A stretch of 62,475 nucleotides of DNA from Ceraceosorus guamensis. Lineage: Eukaryota > Basidiomycota > Exobasidiomycetes > Ceraceosorales > Ceraceosoraceae. The translations under genes and the position numbers were made by a program. The DNA lies in NCBI RefSeq assembly GCF_003144195.1, contig NW_020290076.1:5456-67930 (forward strand), written 5' to 3'. Below are positions 36,205-47,789 of this stretch, piece after piece. Position 1 is the stretch's first letter. Every line of letters begins with the position of its first letter. The notes beneath the pieces are model-generated. The model did not search any database, was not told where the DNA came from, and saw only the letters and a program-made list of their open reading frames with translations.

Positions 36205-39200
36205 TCACATGCCGACGAAGCTTGACCTCCCTCCCGGATTGTGCAGAGCAGTCCCAGCGATGTAGATGCGTTGAGGAATAACGATGTTGCTCGTGGCGAC
36301 GTGGTTGCCAGCCACAGATTTGGGCCTTCCCATGGCTGCAGCTGCACCAGAATGTGGATGCACCTCGTCGCTCGCGCTCGGCAAAAGCACACTTGGCATG
36401 CCAGGCGTGTTGGGCGCGTTCACGAAGGCTCCATTGGCACCCGCGTCGTGAGAATCGTTGGACGCTGCCGATACCGTTCTCAGCCCTGGTATAGAGGCTT
36501 GTCGGCGTGCCGAAGGTCTGACCTCTGCTTCTGTCTGAATCGCTAGCGCAGCACCAGATAGGTACGCTTGCGCACACCACTCGTACCACACCTTTCTGTC
36601 CGAAGTCAATCTCCACATGCTGACGTCAAGCTCTGATTTGGCTGGAAGATAAAGCGGCTCCTGTAAATGTACACGAAGAAGGAGGAGTTCAGCAAGTGTC
36701 AGCGTTTTGAGGCACTCCAAGCAGGCACTCACCTTGAACGGAAAGAAGATGGGAAACCAGCTCAGCATATCCGTGCTCGTCCGTTCTGGGTCTGGATGGA
36801 TGGAGCAAAACACATTGCCATACAGATGCGCCTCAAAGTAGCCAGCGAGGCCATGACAGGTACCGGCTTCCGGAATGTGGAAAGTGTGCGTGGTCGAGCG
36901 CACATTGTGTTGGTTGGTGATCGGAAGACCTGGTGTGACAAGAATCAGAACACCGTGAGTCCAGCAGTGCCGAGTTTGCTCCGGCAGACAGGCCACTGGG
37001 ACTCACCATCGTGACCACGCACGGTGGGAGTGCTTTCGAGAGGCGCGTGCTCGAAGGTCCAAGCATGTTGCACCTGCTCCCAATTGCCCCTCCCTCCATG
37101 AGCCGCAAGTAGCTGCACAGCTTGAAACAAGACCACATACGGTGTCTCTGACGCTTTCGTCAACCGTTCCGTCAGAGACCCGCTCGAAGGGGCATTGCCG
37201 GTCGATCCCCCGACATTCAGGACTTCGCTATGGAGCTTTGCAGACGAAAGAGGCGTCAAGAAAGGTGTATAGGATGAAGGTATTGACACGCCGTCCGCTG
37301 CCCACGCGAGTGAGACGCGAGACGCGCGATGATCAGTCATTTCTGGTTTGAAGGCACAGGAGCAGCAGCCACTGGTACCAATTACTCACGCTTCAAGAAC
37401 CGCATCGCACCATCCAAGCATTCCGGACTAAGTTCATTGTCGCCAAAGCTGCCCAGCAGCTCGGATACAACAATGTCGGCTCGCTGCCGCACATCAGACG
37501 GAGCAGGCATCGTTCTCATGTCGCCGAACCTGAGCTCCACCTTGTCTCCCCACTCGTTGACGATGCGTTCCTGCAACGTGACCAGCGCATTAGCATTCTT
37601 CTCCAGCGCAATGACTTTGACGTTGCGGCGAGCTTTGGTGGCAGCCGCGAGCACCCTTGACACCAGAGGTCCCCTTCCTGCTCCGCACACCCATACCGAA
37701 ATGACCCCCATGACCGAACGATCAGCCAGAGCCTGCGCGACTGCTTCCTCGTAAAGCTGATACTACAAATTGCAAACAACAGCACCGCAGAATGACAGAA
37801 TTCTCGTCAGCAAAGCTTACTCATCGCCGAAATTTGTGAGACGCTTACCTTGATGGGGTCTCGCTCGAACACCTCATAGGTTTGACTTTCGAGGTTGTCC
37901 ATCAGAGGCTGCAGTGGCGCCTGCAGCCAATCTGCATATCCTCGCGCAAATGTATCCACCGCACTTTCTGCAGGGGCGCTGCGCTCGATGTGTCTCAAGT
38001 ATTGCAAATAACCTGATGGCGTTCCTCGAGTGTGTCGAGGTGGCGGTTCCTGAATGCCAGACAACACGAAGAGCGGTTTCCTTCGCATCAAGCTTCGACA
38101 CAGGCTTTGAGCTGCCTTTGACAATACCGGGAACCCTTTCGCGTTGGCCAAGAAGGAGCCGGCAGGCATCAGAACCAATCCCACAGGCTCAGCCGCCCAA
38201 TGCGAGAGCGAAGCTGCCGACGGTAGAGGAACGCCTAGATCCAAAGCTACGCTGAGCCGAGTGGGATATCCAGTAATTTGACGCATCAGCTCCCAGACGC
38301 CCCAAGCCCAGTCATGGTCACCTCGCACTGCGGCGCTGCGATCCCGCTCGGTTCCGCTTGTGAAGCCGCTATCGAGACTTTCGGTCGACTTGCTTGACTT
38401 GGCCCCACCCTGCTTGTTGAGCCAGATACGGGCTGCATGTACTGATGATACTGGCAGGCGCAGGGACAGCTGCGGCAGAGAGAAAACGAAACAGCTCAGT
38501 GTGCAGATAATACTGAGGAGCGATGCCAAACAGAGACACTAAACTCACCTGCATCCAGCTGCCTGCCGGGGCAGTCTCGGTCCCGCCGCTGCTCATTAGA
38601 CCGCTGATGGCTCGCGCGTAGAATGGGAGAAACGGGACGTGAGAGGGAGAGCTCGAAGGTGCTGGGAGCACGACTTGGGGGATTCCGAGAAAGGCTGCAT
38701 ACGCTACTTCTTGTCGAAGCGCCTGACGGTTGCCAAAGCAGCAGGTGGAAGATGGTGAGTGTGACCCTCTCGCCGGCCCACGTCGGTGCATCGCCGTCCT
38801 ACTCACGATTTCGCTGTCCAGTCGCACTCCCTCATCGGGCGAGTCAAGCTCCAACCAAGGACTTATGACAGCGACCAGCCCATCAGTCTCATCTGCGCCG
38901 GTCCACATGTATATGAGCCAGACGTCGATGAGCACGAGGACAAGGAGTCCAGACCTCAAGCGCTGGTAACAGCTCACCAATCTTTGCAATGTTCACTTCG
39001 TTCCGCCTAAAGGCTGGGGCACGCCTCCAATCTTCAGCTTCCCGCATTCTCGCCTGTTCCTCTGTTTCCGATGAGAACGCAAAGGCTGTACTTGGAGCAG
39101 AGGCTTCCGATGGCGGGCTCTTGCTGCTCCCTCCTGAGCCGTGTCCGGACATGATCGGCGATTTGAGCTTTCGCTTGAACGTCGCAGCAGGTCCGCTGCC

Positions 39201-39941
39201 ACCACCGCTCTTTGGAGCTCCCTCCGGTGCTGTGCCACCTCGACGAGGCGAGTCGTCAGGCAGCGCGACGTGAGGGCGCGAAGTGCTCCTCTTCATGCCT
39301 TGCTCCCTGGTCAAGATCTCCCAGCTCTCACCCATCGCGCCTGGATTGCTCATCGCATGCTTGGGCTGGTCCCAAGCGCTTGCGCCAGGTGAATCATGAG
39401 CAGGAGCGGGGCCATCAGCAGCCATGTGCCCGTTCATGACGGGCGTTGCTGGAGCCAAGCACATTCTCTCCCATCTGTCTTTCCACTTTTCGTTCGTCAG
39501 GGGCACCACTATCTTGTCGTAGCCTTCTGAGCGAAGGACAGCGCGAAGCCGTTGAACTTGAGTAAGGCCAGCTAGAGCCGCATCGATGTCTGCGTTCAGC
39601 CCTTCAAGCCTGCTTGATGCTGCTTTGCCATGGGGTCGCGACGTGGCTGAAGTTGAGCCTTTCGGACCCGGTAAGCCAGCCGGCGATGGCCCAGAAGCCT
39701 CCGAGAGCGCATTGATGTGCGAGGCTTCTGGCAGGGGTTCCAACCCTCCTGGCGTGGCTCTTCCAGAAGTAGATCCTGATGCAGAGGGCGGTCCTCGTCG
39801 TGACTGAGACTCAATAGCTGCAAGCGAAGCGTAAGGGAATGCCTTCACCGGCTGTGGCCCATGAGAATTGAAGTCCACAAATTGGCCGACGGGAAGCGGA
39901 GGGCCCGATTCGACGCCCACAGGAGCAGGTGCCGACATCAT
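36205..39941 (-). CDS. SKB1: type II protein arginine methyltransferase PRMT5 (Skb1/Hsl7)
   Basis: Symmetric arginine dimethyltransferase acting on histones, Sm proteins and cell-cycle/morphogenesis partners. Eight exons (39941-38978, 38892-38807, 38721-38549, 38469-37849, 37762-37390, 37342-37009, 36929-36733, 36660-36205) close exactly to 1067 residues. Residues 1-320 are a Pro/Ser/Gly-rich extension that contains barrel-like fragments (VQRLRAVLRSEGYDKIVVPL). The TIM barrel includes LRQEVAYAAFLGIPQVVLPA. Catalytic part: YEVFERDPIKYQLYEEAV, which keeps the Phe linked to symmetric methylation; the SAM loop CGAGRGPLVSRVL (about 640); ALEKNANALVTL; and the double-E segment SELLGSFGDNELSPECLDG (about 714). 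The beta-barrel has SYTPFLTPLSSAKLH, GLAGYFEAHLYGNV and WFPIFFPFKEP. A Ser/Ala-rich insert of roughly 80-100 residues precedes the terminal NPGGRSSFVGM. Human PRMT5 is about 640 residues, so the extra length is the N-terminus plus that insert. Confidence 0.94.
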
Positions 39942-41040
39942 GAACAGCCTGCGCGCTGAGATGAGTACTTTAGGATCGAAAGAGGTAATGTGGAGGTCTC
40001 GAGAAAATATGTGAAGCTGCAGCGACGAAGTCAAGCGCCGTGAATAATGTCAAGGGCCACTGGCAGTGCGAAGAGGGTAGAATTTTTGGTTCTGCTCGAC
40101 GAGCGATATTCCGGGAGAGCTGAAAAGCAAGCCTTCAGAGTGGAGCTTTGAGAAAGGCAGGCTCGGCGCCGGACAATCCAAAGTTGATCAGCTCTACAGC
40201 ATGTAGTGAGCTGATGGAAGATTGTCGGGTGATGAGCGCACTCAGGTTGTCCAGCAGACTGTGACTGACTGCAGTCAAAACCCGCTGCGAGAGGGAGACC
40301 CACAGGACGAACCTGGCAGCGCCTCTGCATGCCTCGTGTTGTTTGGCGCAGGCGACCGCCCTCGCGCGGTGACTGCGTGCGCGCACGGAGCTGCTGGGCG
40401 CGCGAACGCGCGTTTGCGCATGCTGCTTTGTCGGACTTTCTTTCACACACCGCTCGTTCAACGCGTACGTGTCGCGTCATCCCTGCGCGGGAAGAGAGCA
40501 ACACATGACACGCGGCTTGAACATGAATCTCGAATCCATGTGATGCATGCTCCCTAGCCAGCAGGGGTCAGAGCGTTGACCACCAAAGGGTCTCGCAGCC
40601 ATAGCTCACACCGTCTGGACATCTAGGGGTCTTCGAGCTAGGCTTGAGCCTCTCGAGTATTCTTCCATCACATATCCCCATCTCAGAGGCCACGTAATGC
40701 CGTGCTCTATGGATGAAGACTGAAAGGAACAAGAATTTGTAAGAAAGCCATAGTGCATTAGCAATTCCCAACGTGTATGAGGGAGACATATTTGTACCGA
40801 GATAGGAATTCGTTCGCGAGAACAAGCGACGCAAGATATCTTAGAAGTGCAAGAGAAGATGAGACGCGCGTGAGGAGCGGGGACATTTCCGAACGAATAC
40901 CTGAAAGATTATGGCGAACAAGATTACAAGGTAGCGCGAGCGGACGATACAGATGGAGGCCTGAGTGAAAAGAGGAGGATGAGGAGCGGTGCCAAAGCCG
41001 ACGCAAGAAAGCGGAAAGCGAGTGCAGTAGATGGCATGAT
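39942..41040. other. intergenic region
   Basis: 1.1 kb between the PRMT5 start codon and the stop of the zinc-cluster factor. It should hold the PRMT5 promoter and a 3' untranslated region. Around 40360-40410 there is an alternating GCGCGC-rich patch. No gene seen. Confidence 0.5.
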
Positions 41041-44000
41041 TCAGGCGTGAAAAGCCGTTGAGAGGTCGAGATGCTGTTGCTGCTCAGCAAGATGTTTCAA
41101 GTGCTGTTGTTGAGACTGCAGTTCTTGCTGCTGGGTGATGGCGAGGAGATGCTCGAGCGACGCGACCTGCTCACTGAGGTCGAAAGCGTAGCCCAGTTGT
41201 GCAAGACCCTCCAAGACCGCTCCGACCTCCCTCGCCTTTGCAGCAGCGTCGTAGGGTCCTAGCTGTTCAGTCCTGGAGACTGCGATTTGCGATACAAGCT
41301 TCGCTTCGCTGCTCATCTCTGCGCTTCCGTCTGCAGCATCAAAGTGAGAAGGTGATAGCGCTCTTGCCTCTCCAGAAAGCTGTCTCGGGTCAATATGTGC
41401 AGATGTAGCCGCTGCAGTGGCATCTGGCTGGCAAAAGTCCTCGTCAAGGCCTTCTGTGCCCATGTCCGCCGTTGTAGTTGGAGGTGTGCGGATCAAAAAT
41501 TGAGCAACCGCAGAGAAGGAGCTGAAGATCGTCCCACCTGTCTGGAACACGCGCTTCGGAAGTAGGAACTCCACAAGGTGGGCGATCGATCTGCACGAAA
41601 GGAGTGTACGCTCTCGTGCACGGTGTAAAAGGTGGCCTAGGGCTGCAGCATGGCCCGCATCTTCGGAAGTAGAAGCGCCAGGAAAAGCCTGAGACATTGC
41701 GGCGACGTAGGCGTTCTGCACATGAAAGCGCTCGCCAAGTATGCGATAGACGGCGAGGTCGAGCATTCCAGCAGCGACTTTGATGGTCGCGATCCACGTA
41801 AGAGGCTGGAAGCCAGTCAGGCGATCCATCTGAGCTCTCGCAGCATCCGTGCAACGGTCAAAGAAGAGCAGAAGGCTCTGTTGGGAATTCCAAAGGGCAT
41901 TGCATGCCTTCTGGAGTCTGTGCACGTCTGCAGCCGTCATTCGTTTGCCGAAGCGTTCCTGAGGCCCGATCACTAGCGATGAACCAGTGGGCAGTGGCGA
42001 ATCAATGTGCTTTGTCACAAATCGAGCAAGCGCGCCGATCTGTACCAATGCGAGCACTAATTCGGAAAGCAACCAAGAGTTTAGTACCGCGACGCACCGC
42101 ATCAAGATCAAGAGGACTTACAGCAGAAACTCATTCCCATTTCGCCGCTGAGCTGCATGCCACCAGGAGGGCTTGGCGTTTCGATCCCTGAGCGGGCAGC
42201 GCTGCTAGCGCTCGCGCCTCCCTGGATGCCTATTGCTCGATCAGCTTTGTAGTGGGGTGTAGCCCTGGACAGCATCGAGACGAGGCTAGAGTACGTCCAA
42301 GCGCTGCAGTAGACACGAGTGGACTGCATCCGCATGATCAGACCCTCGACTGCCGCCTGATCTTGCTCGTGCACCTCGCACGGCTGCTCAAGATTGAGGG
42401 CAGTCAGGTGGCGCGCTGCGGCGTTCGTGAAGAGCGGCGAGCTGGCAGGATCTGCGCGGTCAACAACCTGAGCCAGGATGAGCAAGCACTGGATTGTCTC
42501 GACAGATGGCTTGCGCAGTAGGTCATGCTTGTGCACCATCTCGATCGCTTTGCTAAGCATCTCCTGACAGAAAGCTCGTCTGGCTTGACCAAATCGCAGC
42601 AACTCCTTGGCGCGGCCGGCGGCATATTTTGCTGTGGCCTCTGGTCGCCCTTCGACCCAAACACGATTCTCTTCGCCCTTTCCACGATCCTTCCAAGAGT
42701 CAGGACCAAGCTCGGATTGATCGCGCCATTGTGGAGAGCTTGACTCTGATGCACTTTGCTTTCCGGCGCTTGTGTGAGGTGTGGACCCGCTCACTTCATT
42801 TCCTTGAACAGCAGACTTGCGTTTCGTATTAATGTACTCTTGAGTGCAAATGATTCGTTTGTCCTCACATCGGCTGCATCCCATACCTGGCTCACGCTCG
42901 GTGACGTCGCAACGCACGCGACGTAAGCGACAGGTGTCGCAAGCCACACCCTGCTTGCGTTTTGGTCTTCGTCCACCAGGCAACACAGCCGCGTCTGGAG
43001 CGCCCATCGCTTGTTTCGCTGATACTACCTCCTCTGGTGGAGTTGTCCGATTCCGATCGCTCGAAGATGCGTCAAGGCTGTTGCTGGCGCCCTCGGCCCT
43101 TTCTTCACCAGGCACAAAGCAGGGAACTGACTGTCCATCGTCGCCACCAAGTTGATGCGTGTGCTGCAGCCCCACACCACCAATACCCGAGATACCTGAC
43201 GATGGAATGCCGCCATTATCAGGGCTGTGAAAGCCAAGTGATTGTGCGTGAGAGCCGAACGCAAGCGGCAAGTCGGTATAGCATGCCGCCCAGGCATGCA
43301 TGGCCGCCATGAGTGCTTGGGCGGTAGCAGGCGTAGAAATTGTGCTCTCGCCGGTCTCGGGCCAGATTTTGAGGTGCAAGCCTGGAGTGACCAAGGGCGC
43401 GCTTGGAATGCTTTCCTCTTGGCTCCCACCGTTGCTCATGATGCTCATCACTCGCGGGTCCCCTCGCGCCCAATTGTAGCGAAACGAGAAGTGCGCAAGG
43501 TCGACGACGGGCAGCTGAATGTGTGCGGTGGCAAAGAAGCAGGTAAGGAGCCGCAAAGATACCGAGCTGGCCATGACGCTCGAAGCCAGCTTGCTCTCCC
43601 CGCGATTTGCAGATGCAAGCGTATATGGCTCGGTTGCGAGTATGAGAGGGCTCGTCCGACTTGCCTCGGCGTTGGCGATAGAGCCGTGCAGCAAACGTGC
43701 TTGTTCGATACGCTTGCCAGTACGACTCGGACGAGGATATCTTCGAGAGGGCGGAGCGTGGTTTTTGGTGCAGTCTAGATCCTTGTCAATGCAGCGCGTA
43801 CACTTGACTCCGTTCATGTTGCCATTCTCAGGGTTGGGTGACAGGCCGCGACCGACTCTTCGCTCGAGCAGATCGCAGCGCAGGTGCTTGGATCGACAAG
43901 CATCGCAAGTCTGCGATGAGCAGGCCAGAGGTCGGTAAGGTGACAGCAAGGTATGCACAGACGCAGATTTGTTCACTCACCACGCCTTGCCTCCTCTGAA

Positions 44001-44823
44001 GCTTGGGCTTCTTTGACGCTCGGTCCTGTAGCGCGTCGTCAACCTCTTCGTCTTCAAGCATGGCCAGCTCGTCCACTTCCTCACTGCCAGCCAGCGAGGC
44101 GCGTGAGTAGAAGTGAGGATGTCGTTCGAACGTCTGAGTTGACACAACATTGGCAGACGCTTCGCCGTGGAATGGAGTCATGCCCGGGGTGGGTAGGGGT
44201 CCCTTGGCTCCACTTGAGCGAGCCGCGTCAGCCGAGGATGAGGACGCCCGCTGAGTGTGAGGCACGAAGGGTGTAAAGTCTTCATGCTGCGCCGCCTGCT
44301 CCCAAAGAGCGTCAAAGTTGGTGAGACCGCTTGCAGGAAATCCCGCTGCGGTGAAGAGTGGTTGGTCTAGATGCCCGTCGCCGTTCAGTCCTTGTTGCAT
44401 AGCTGACGGGGGGCTGCCCAAGGTGGTGCCAGAAGCTGCGCTGCTCCCGTGCTGACAATCCTCCTGAGCTGCGGCGGAAAAATCGTCGAAATGAGTGGCC
44501 CAGGTAGCAGCAACTTGCCGAGCTGGTGCACCCATGGACCAAATCCAGGGGGCCACGCCTGGACCCGCTGCTGCTCCCGTCCCTTGCGCTCCCAGAGCAC
44601 CGTGGTGGTGGCTCGCTTTGCCTGACGGTTGTCCAGACGTATAGCCAAGATCAGAAGGGTCGTGCGACGCGAGAAGGTCTTCAAAGCTTTGAGAAGTGGA
44701 AGAGAAAGGGTTATTGGAGGTCGCTGACGTGCTAGCGGTCATTGGCGCCGATGATGTGCTTGCCGTAGGCGGACGGCTGCCCTCGCCGCGCGAATCCTCG
44801 TTCGACGAAGGTGTGCGCGTCAT
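41041..44823 (-). CDS. transcription factor with two Zn(II)2Cys6 clusters
   Basis: Fungal zinc binuclear-cluster regulator. Three exons (44823-43981, 43910-42122, 42057-41041) join in phase to about 1215 residues. Residues 1-275 are Ser/Ala/Gly-rich with an acidic patch (EEVDELAMLEDEEVDDAL) and then KKPKLQRRQG, a likely nuclear signal. Cluster 1 (about 283-328) is C-x2-C-x6-C-x24-C-x2-C-x6-C, starting CDACRSKHLRC; the 24-residue central gap is long. A segment resembling the start of a fungal regulatory domain follows (LLTCFFATAHIQLPVVDLAH). Cluster 2 (about 605-636) is a standard C-x2-C-x6-C-x10-C-x2-C-x6-C, CDTCRLRRVRC...CSRCEDKRIIC, preceded by basic GGRRPKRKQG. The C-terminal 450 residues are helical and end in a Gln/His-rich coil (QQQELQSQQQHLKHLAEQQQ). 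Targets are unknown. Seen: both Cys patterns. Inferred: both bind DNA or zinc. Confidence 0.87.
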
Positions 44824-47789
44824 GATGGTGTGATGGACTAGGGGAGCGGCATGTAGAAGATGCTTGCGGTGCCTGGTGAAGTGAACGATGATGCCAGGAA
44901 GTACGAGGAGATCCTGATCGTAGTATCGACAAGGCACAGAAATTCCGACGGGCCAGGAGGTTGCGCTCGCCGAGTCAGAAGGCCAAGGCAATGAATGTCC
45001 TGGTCCGCAGTACCTCGTCTCGACCTTTCACGAGCCAAGCAGAGCTTGTTGGGTGAGTGCGTGTGCGTCCGACAAGGGCTCGAGCGCTATGTGGTACAAT
45101 GTCGAGAGTTTTGAATCGAATCTTGAGTGAGATCCTTGCGTGATGAGCGATGCAAGGTCGGTGCTGCGCTCGGAGCTGAGGAATCCGGCTGAACTTTGAC
45201 TCACGACTGCTGCTGCAGCGTGCGCCGTCGTAGCTGCGTGTGTTTGTACAGTGCGTAGTGTGAGTACTGTACCAAGAAGAGGTCCTCGGGGCAAGCCACT
45301 CCAACGGCGCAGCTTCGGGCAGCAAGGAGCTCGGCCACCAATCTCTGCTAGCTGCTGGCTGCACCTTTCTGCAGCGAGCACACCTAAAACGCTTGACCTT
45401 GTGCAGCGGTTGGCGATGCAGAGTCAGATTGGTGCTCACGGCTTGGTGCAGCTCTCGCGCGCTGCGTGCTCATCACTCGCATGCAGATGCAGCAGCTCAC
45501 GGCCCGAGTACACAGGTCAAATGCACCGAGCATCCAGCCCGTTTCACCTTCATTCCGCAAGTGGAAGGACGTGGATGAGTGTGTACCTAAAGACGTGTGC
45601 TGAGGGCAGAGGAGACGCATGCATGAAGGCCCTTCCTTCACCGCCATTCGAGGTACTCACGACTGTAGATTGCGGTGACGAGCTCGTGCGCTGTGTGTGG
45701 CAAAGCTTTCACCTTCAAGAGCTCACATGCACCGGACCAGCGGCTCATTTGCGTTCCGAGCACGCGTCGCAGCATGGCTGCACCGCCACGGCGTTTCACT
45801 TGAATCCTGCTCGTGGCGTGAAAGCTTGATCTTCATGAGATCGAAGAGTGACTTTTCGAAACTTCTTGACCACCGTCTTTGTGGTGCAAAGTACTGGTAT
45901 AGAGCACGAAGCGCGGCGGACGAGACAGTCACGAGTAAGGAAGCACGAATGCTGAGATGCGACATGGATTTTTGCGGAGATTGATCCATGCCAAGTCAGA
46001 CGCTCTCGTGTGATGCTTTCCCCAGCTGGGCGGCCATGCAGGCAGCCTGCGACTCATGCTGTTCTCATCAGCTGACGGGGGGCACGGCAGCTGAAGCAGC
46101 CACAGCGGTCGTGATCGAGTGCGGCGGCAAATTCAGATTCTGCATGCCGCTGCTGCGATTTGAGCTTTGATCCGGTGGGACCGCGGTGGTTACCATGCTG
46201 CAATCTGCAGAATCACGATCGCCTTGCGCAAAAGTCTGGGTGCAGCCTTGGCGGCTTGCAAGTTGCCATCTCCGATCGCGAAAACATATTCAAGGAAGCC
46301 TACTCTTTGCATTCAAATTCAGATCAAACGTTGAATGTGCCTGTAGCCAATTCACAAATCAAGGGGGTGTCTTGACTTGGACAGTCACGAAGTTCGAGCC
46401 ATTGAGACCTCGATGGGCTTCTCTTGTTGCCTATCTTCCGCAGCTGCAGGTACCGTACCACATTCACACACAAGCTGCTGTGTGTGAATGCGCGAACCGG
46501 CTCTTCCATGCTCAGAAGCCCGATAGGCCCGCATCGCCCGCGACCTCTGCGCCTTGCAGCATCGGTGGCCAACTGAGTACCGACCACCTGTTTGTTGCTT
46601 GCTTACCTGTATCAAGCTGCAAAGGCAGGTTTCTCAAAGCGCACGAGTCTGAGTGACGAGTGATGAACGTGAACGCCTCCCCCGCTTTCGACTCCTGCTT
46701 CACAATTGCGGTGAGCACTTTCGACGATCAGAAGAAATCCATCACGTACCGCTTCCGCTTTCTAGCCTTGATGCAGGCGAGGCGGACATGGTCTCACGAT
46801 CTCCTGTCCCCTGGCAGCCTACGTATGATCTGAATATGGAGGTCATATGACATTGAGCTCATCTGTGCACAGGGAGCGTTGTTACAAAATTCCATCCATC
46901 CACCGAGAGCCTTCCACAATTCGTGTGCGTGTGGGGAAGGTGGTACGGGCGGTGTTGCTGGCGCTCGAATCTCAGCTAGCAGCGGGCAAGAGACTTTTCG
47001 CACGCTAAGATTGAGGGTTCCATGCGCAGCTCGGCAGCATGCAGTCTCTCCGAAACTCCGAACCGGGAAAACAGCGTCTGGGTTTCGCGAATGGGGGACC
47101 TCGCATCGTATACAGACCGTACCTGCGAGATGCCAGGGCAACGTGCGGCTGAATAGGAACGCCCAGTTGGTCTTCTTACCAAAGCAGATTGACAATCTTG
47201 AGTGATGTTTGCTGCACGCTTGCTCGGTCCGGAGTTGTTCAGACTCTAGTCTGAAGAAGCAGCATCTGCCATTGCAAATTGGCCACGGTGAAGTAGCCTG
47301 GATGGAGAAAGGGTGTATATGAGCGCAAGGACCATTTCGGATCCAATTGCGAGACTGAGCAGCGGGGCAAAGTTGTACACGTTCGCAAGTCATCTGGAGG
47401 TACCTTCATTCGTCAGCGACCAGGCTGCGGAATCAACGCAACGCACGACTCACGTCGATGAAGACGAGTTGACTTGTGCAAACATCAGTCGACTCAGTAA
47501 TACCTCGAATTGACCGCAGAGAATTATGCAATTATCATTGGCATGACAGCAAGAATTGTGTATTGATACGATTAGCAATGCGAAAAACGTGTGCGGCTTC
47601 CGCTCAACCCAATCTCCTGCTCCTCTCCGTCTCCGACCAATGCGACATTTCAGTCTGCAACCGCGGGTGTGAAAGAGCTGCTGGTCCATTCTGAGAGCCG
47701 GAACGCGCGTGACAGTTGCAACAATGATTAGTCTCGGGAGGACGAAAGCTGCGGATGACAACGCCTCGAGCTGCTGCTTGACGCGCAAG
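44824..47789. other. 3 kb gene-free stretch
   Basis: I find no credible gene. The left end should hold the promoter of the zinc-cluster gene. Open frames of up to about 200 codons on both strands near 45250-45830 and 46790-47390 are rich in Cys, Ser, His and Arg, lack a family match and overlap each other. A perfect inverted repeat lies at 46461-46490. A CTTTGACTCACGACTG word occurs at about 45195. Confidence 0.5.
46461..46490. repeat. perfect inverted repeat, 12-bp arms, 6-nt loop
   Basis: CATTCACACACA (46461-46472) is the exact reverse complement of TGTGTGTGAATG (46479-46490), separated by AGCTGC. It can form a hairpin in either strand's RNA. No open gene surrounds it. Confidence 0.85.

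Noticed and set aside
41041-44823. Two separate neighbouring transcription-factor genes instead of one double-cluster protein
   Set aside because: Both Cys clusters lie in a single uninterrupted frame of about 1.8 kb with no stop between them, so one protein is the simpler reading.
45251-45829. 192-codon plus-strand frame
   Set aside because: Begins with a non-ATG codon, rich in Ser/Cys/His/Arg, no family motif, no splice partner; overlaps other equally long chance frames.
46794-47393. 199-codon minus-strand frame
   Set aside because: Cys/His/Arg/Pro-rich with no recognisable domain, and an overlapping open frame on the other strand.
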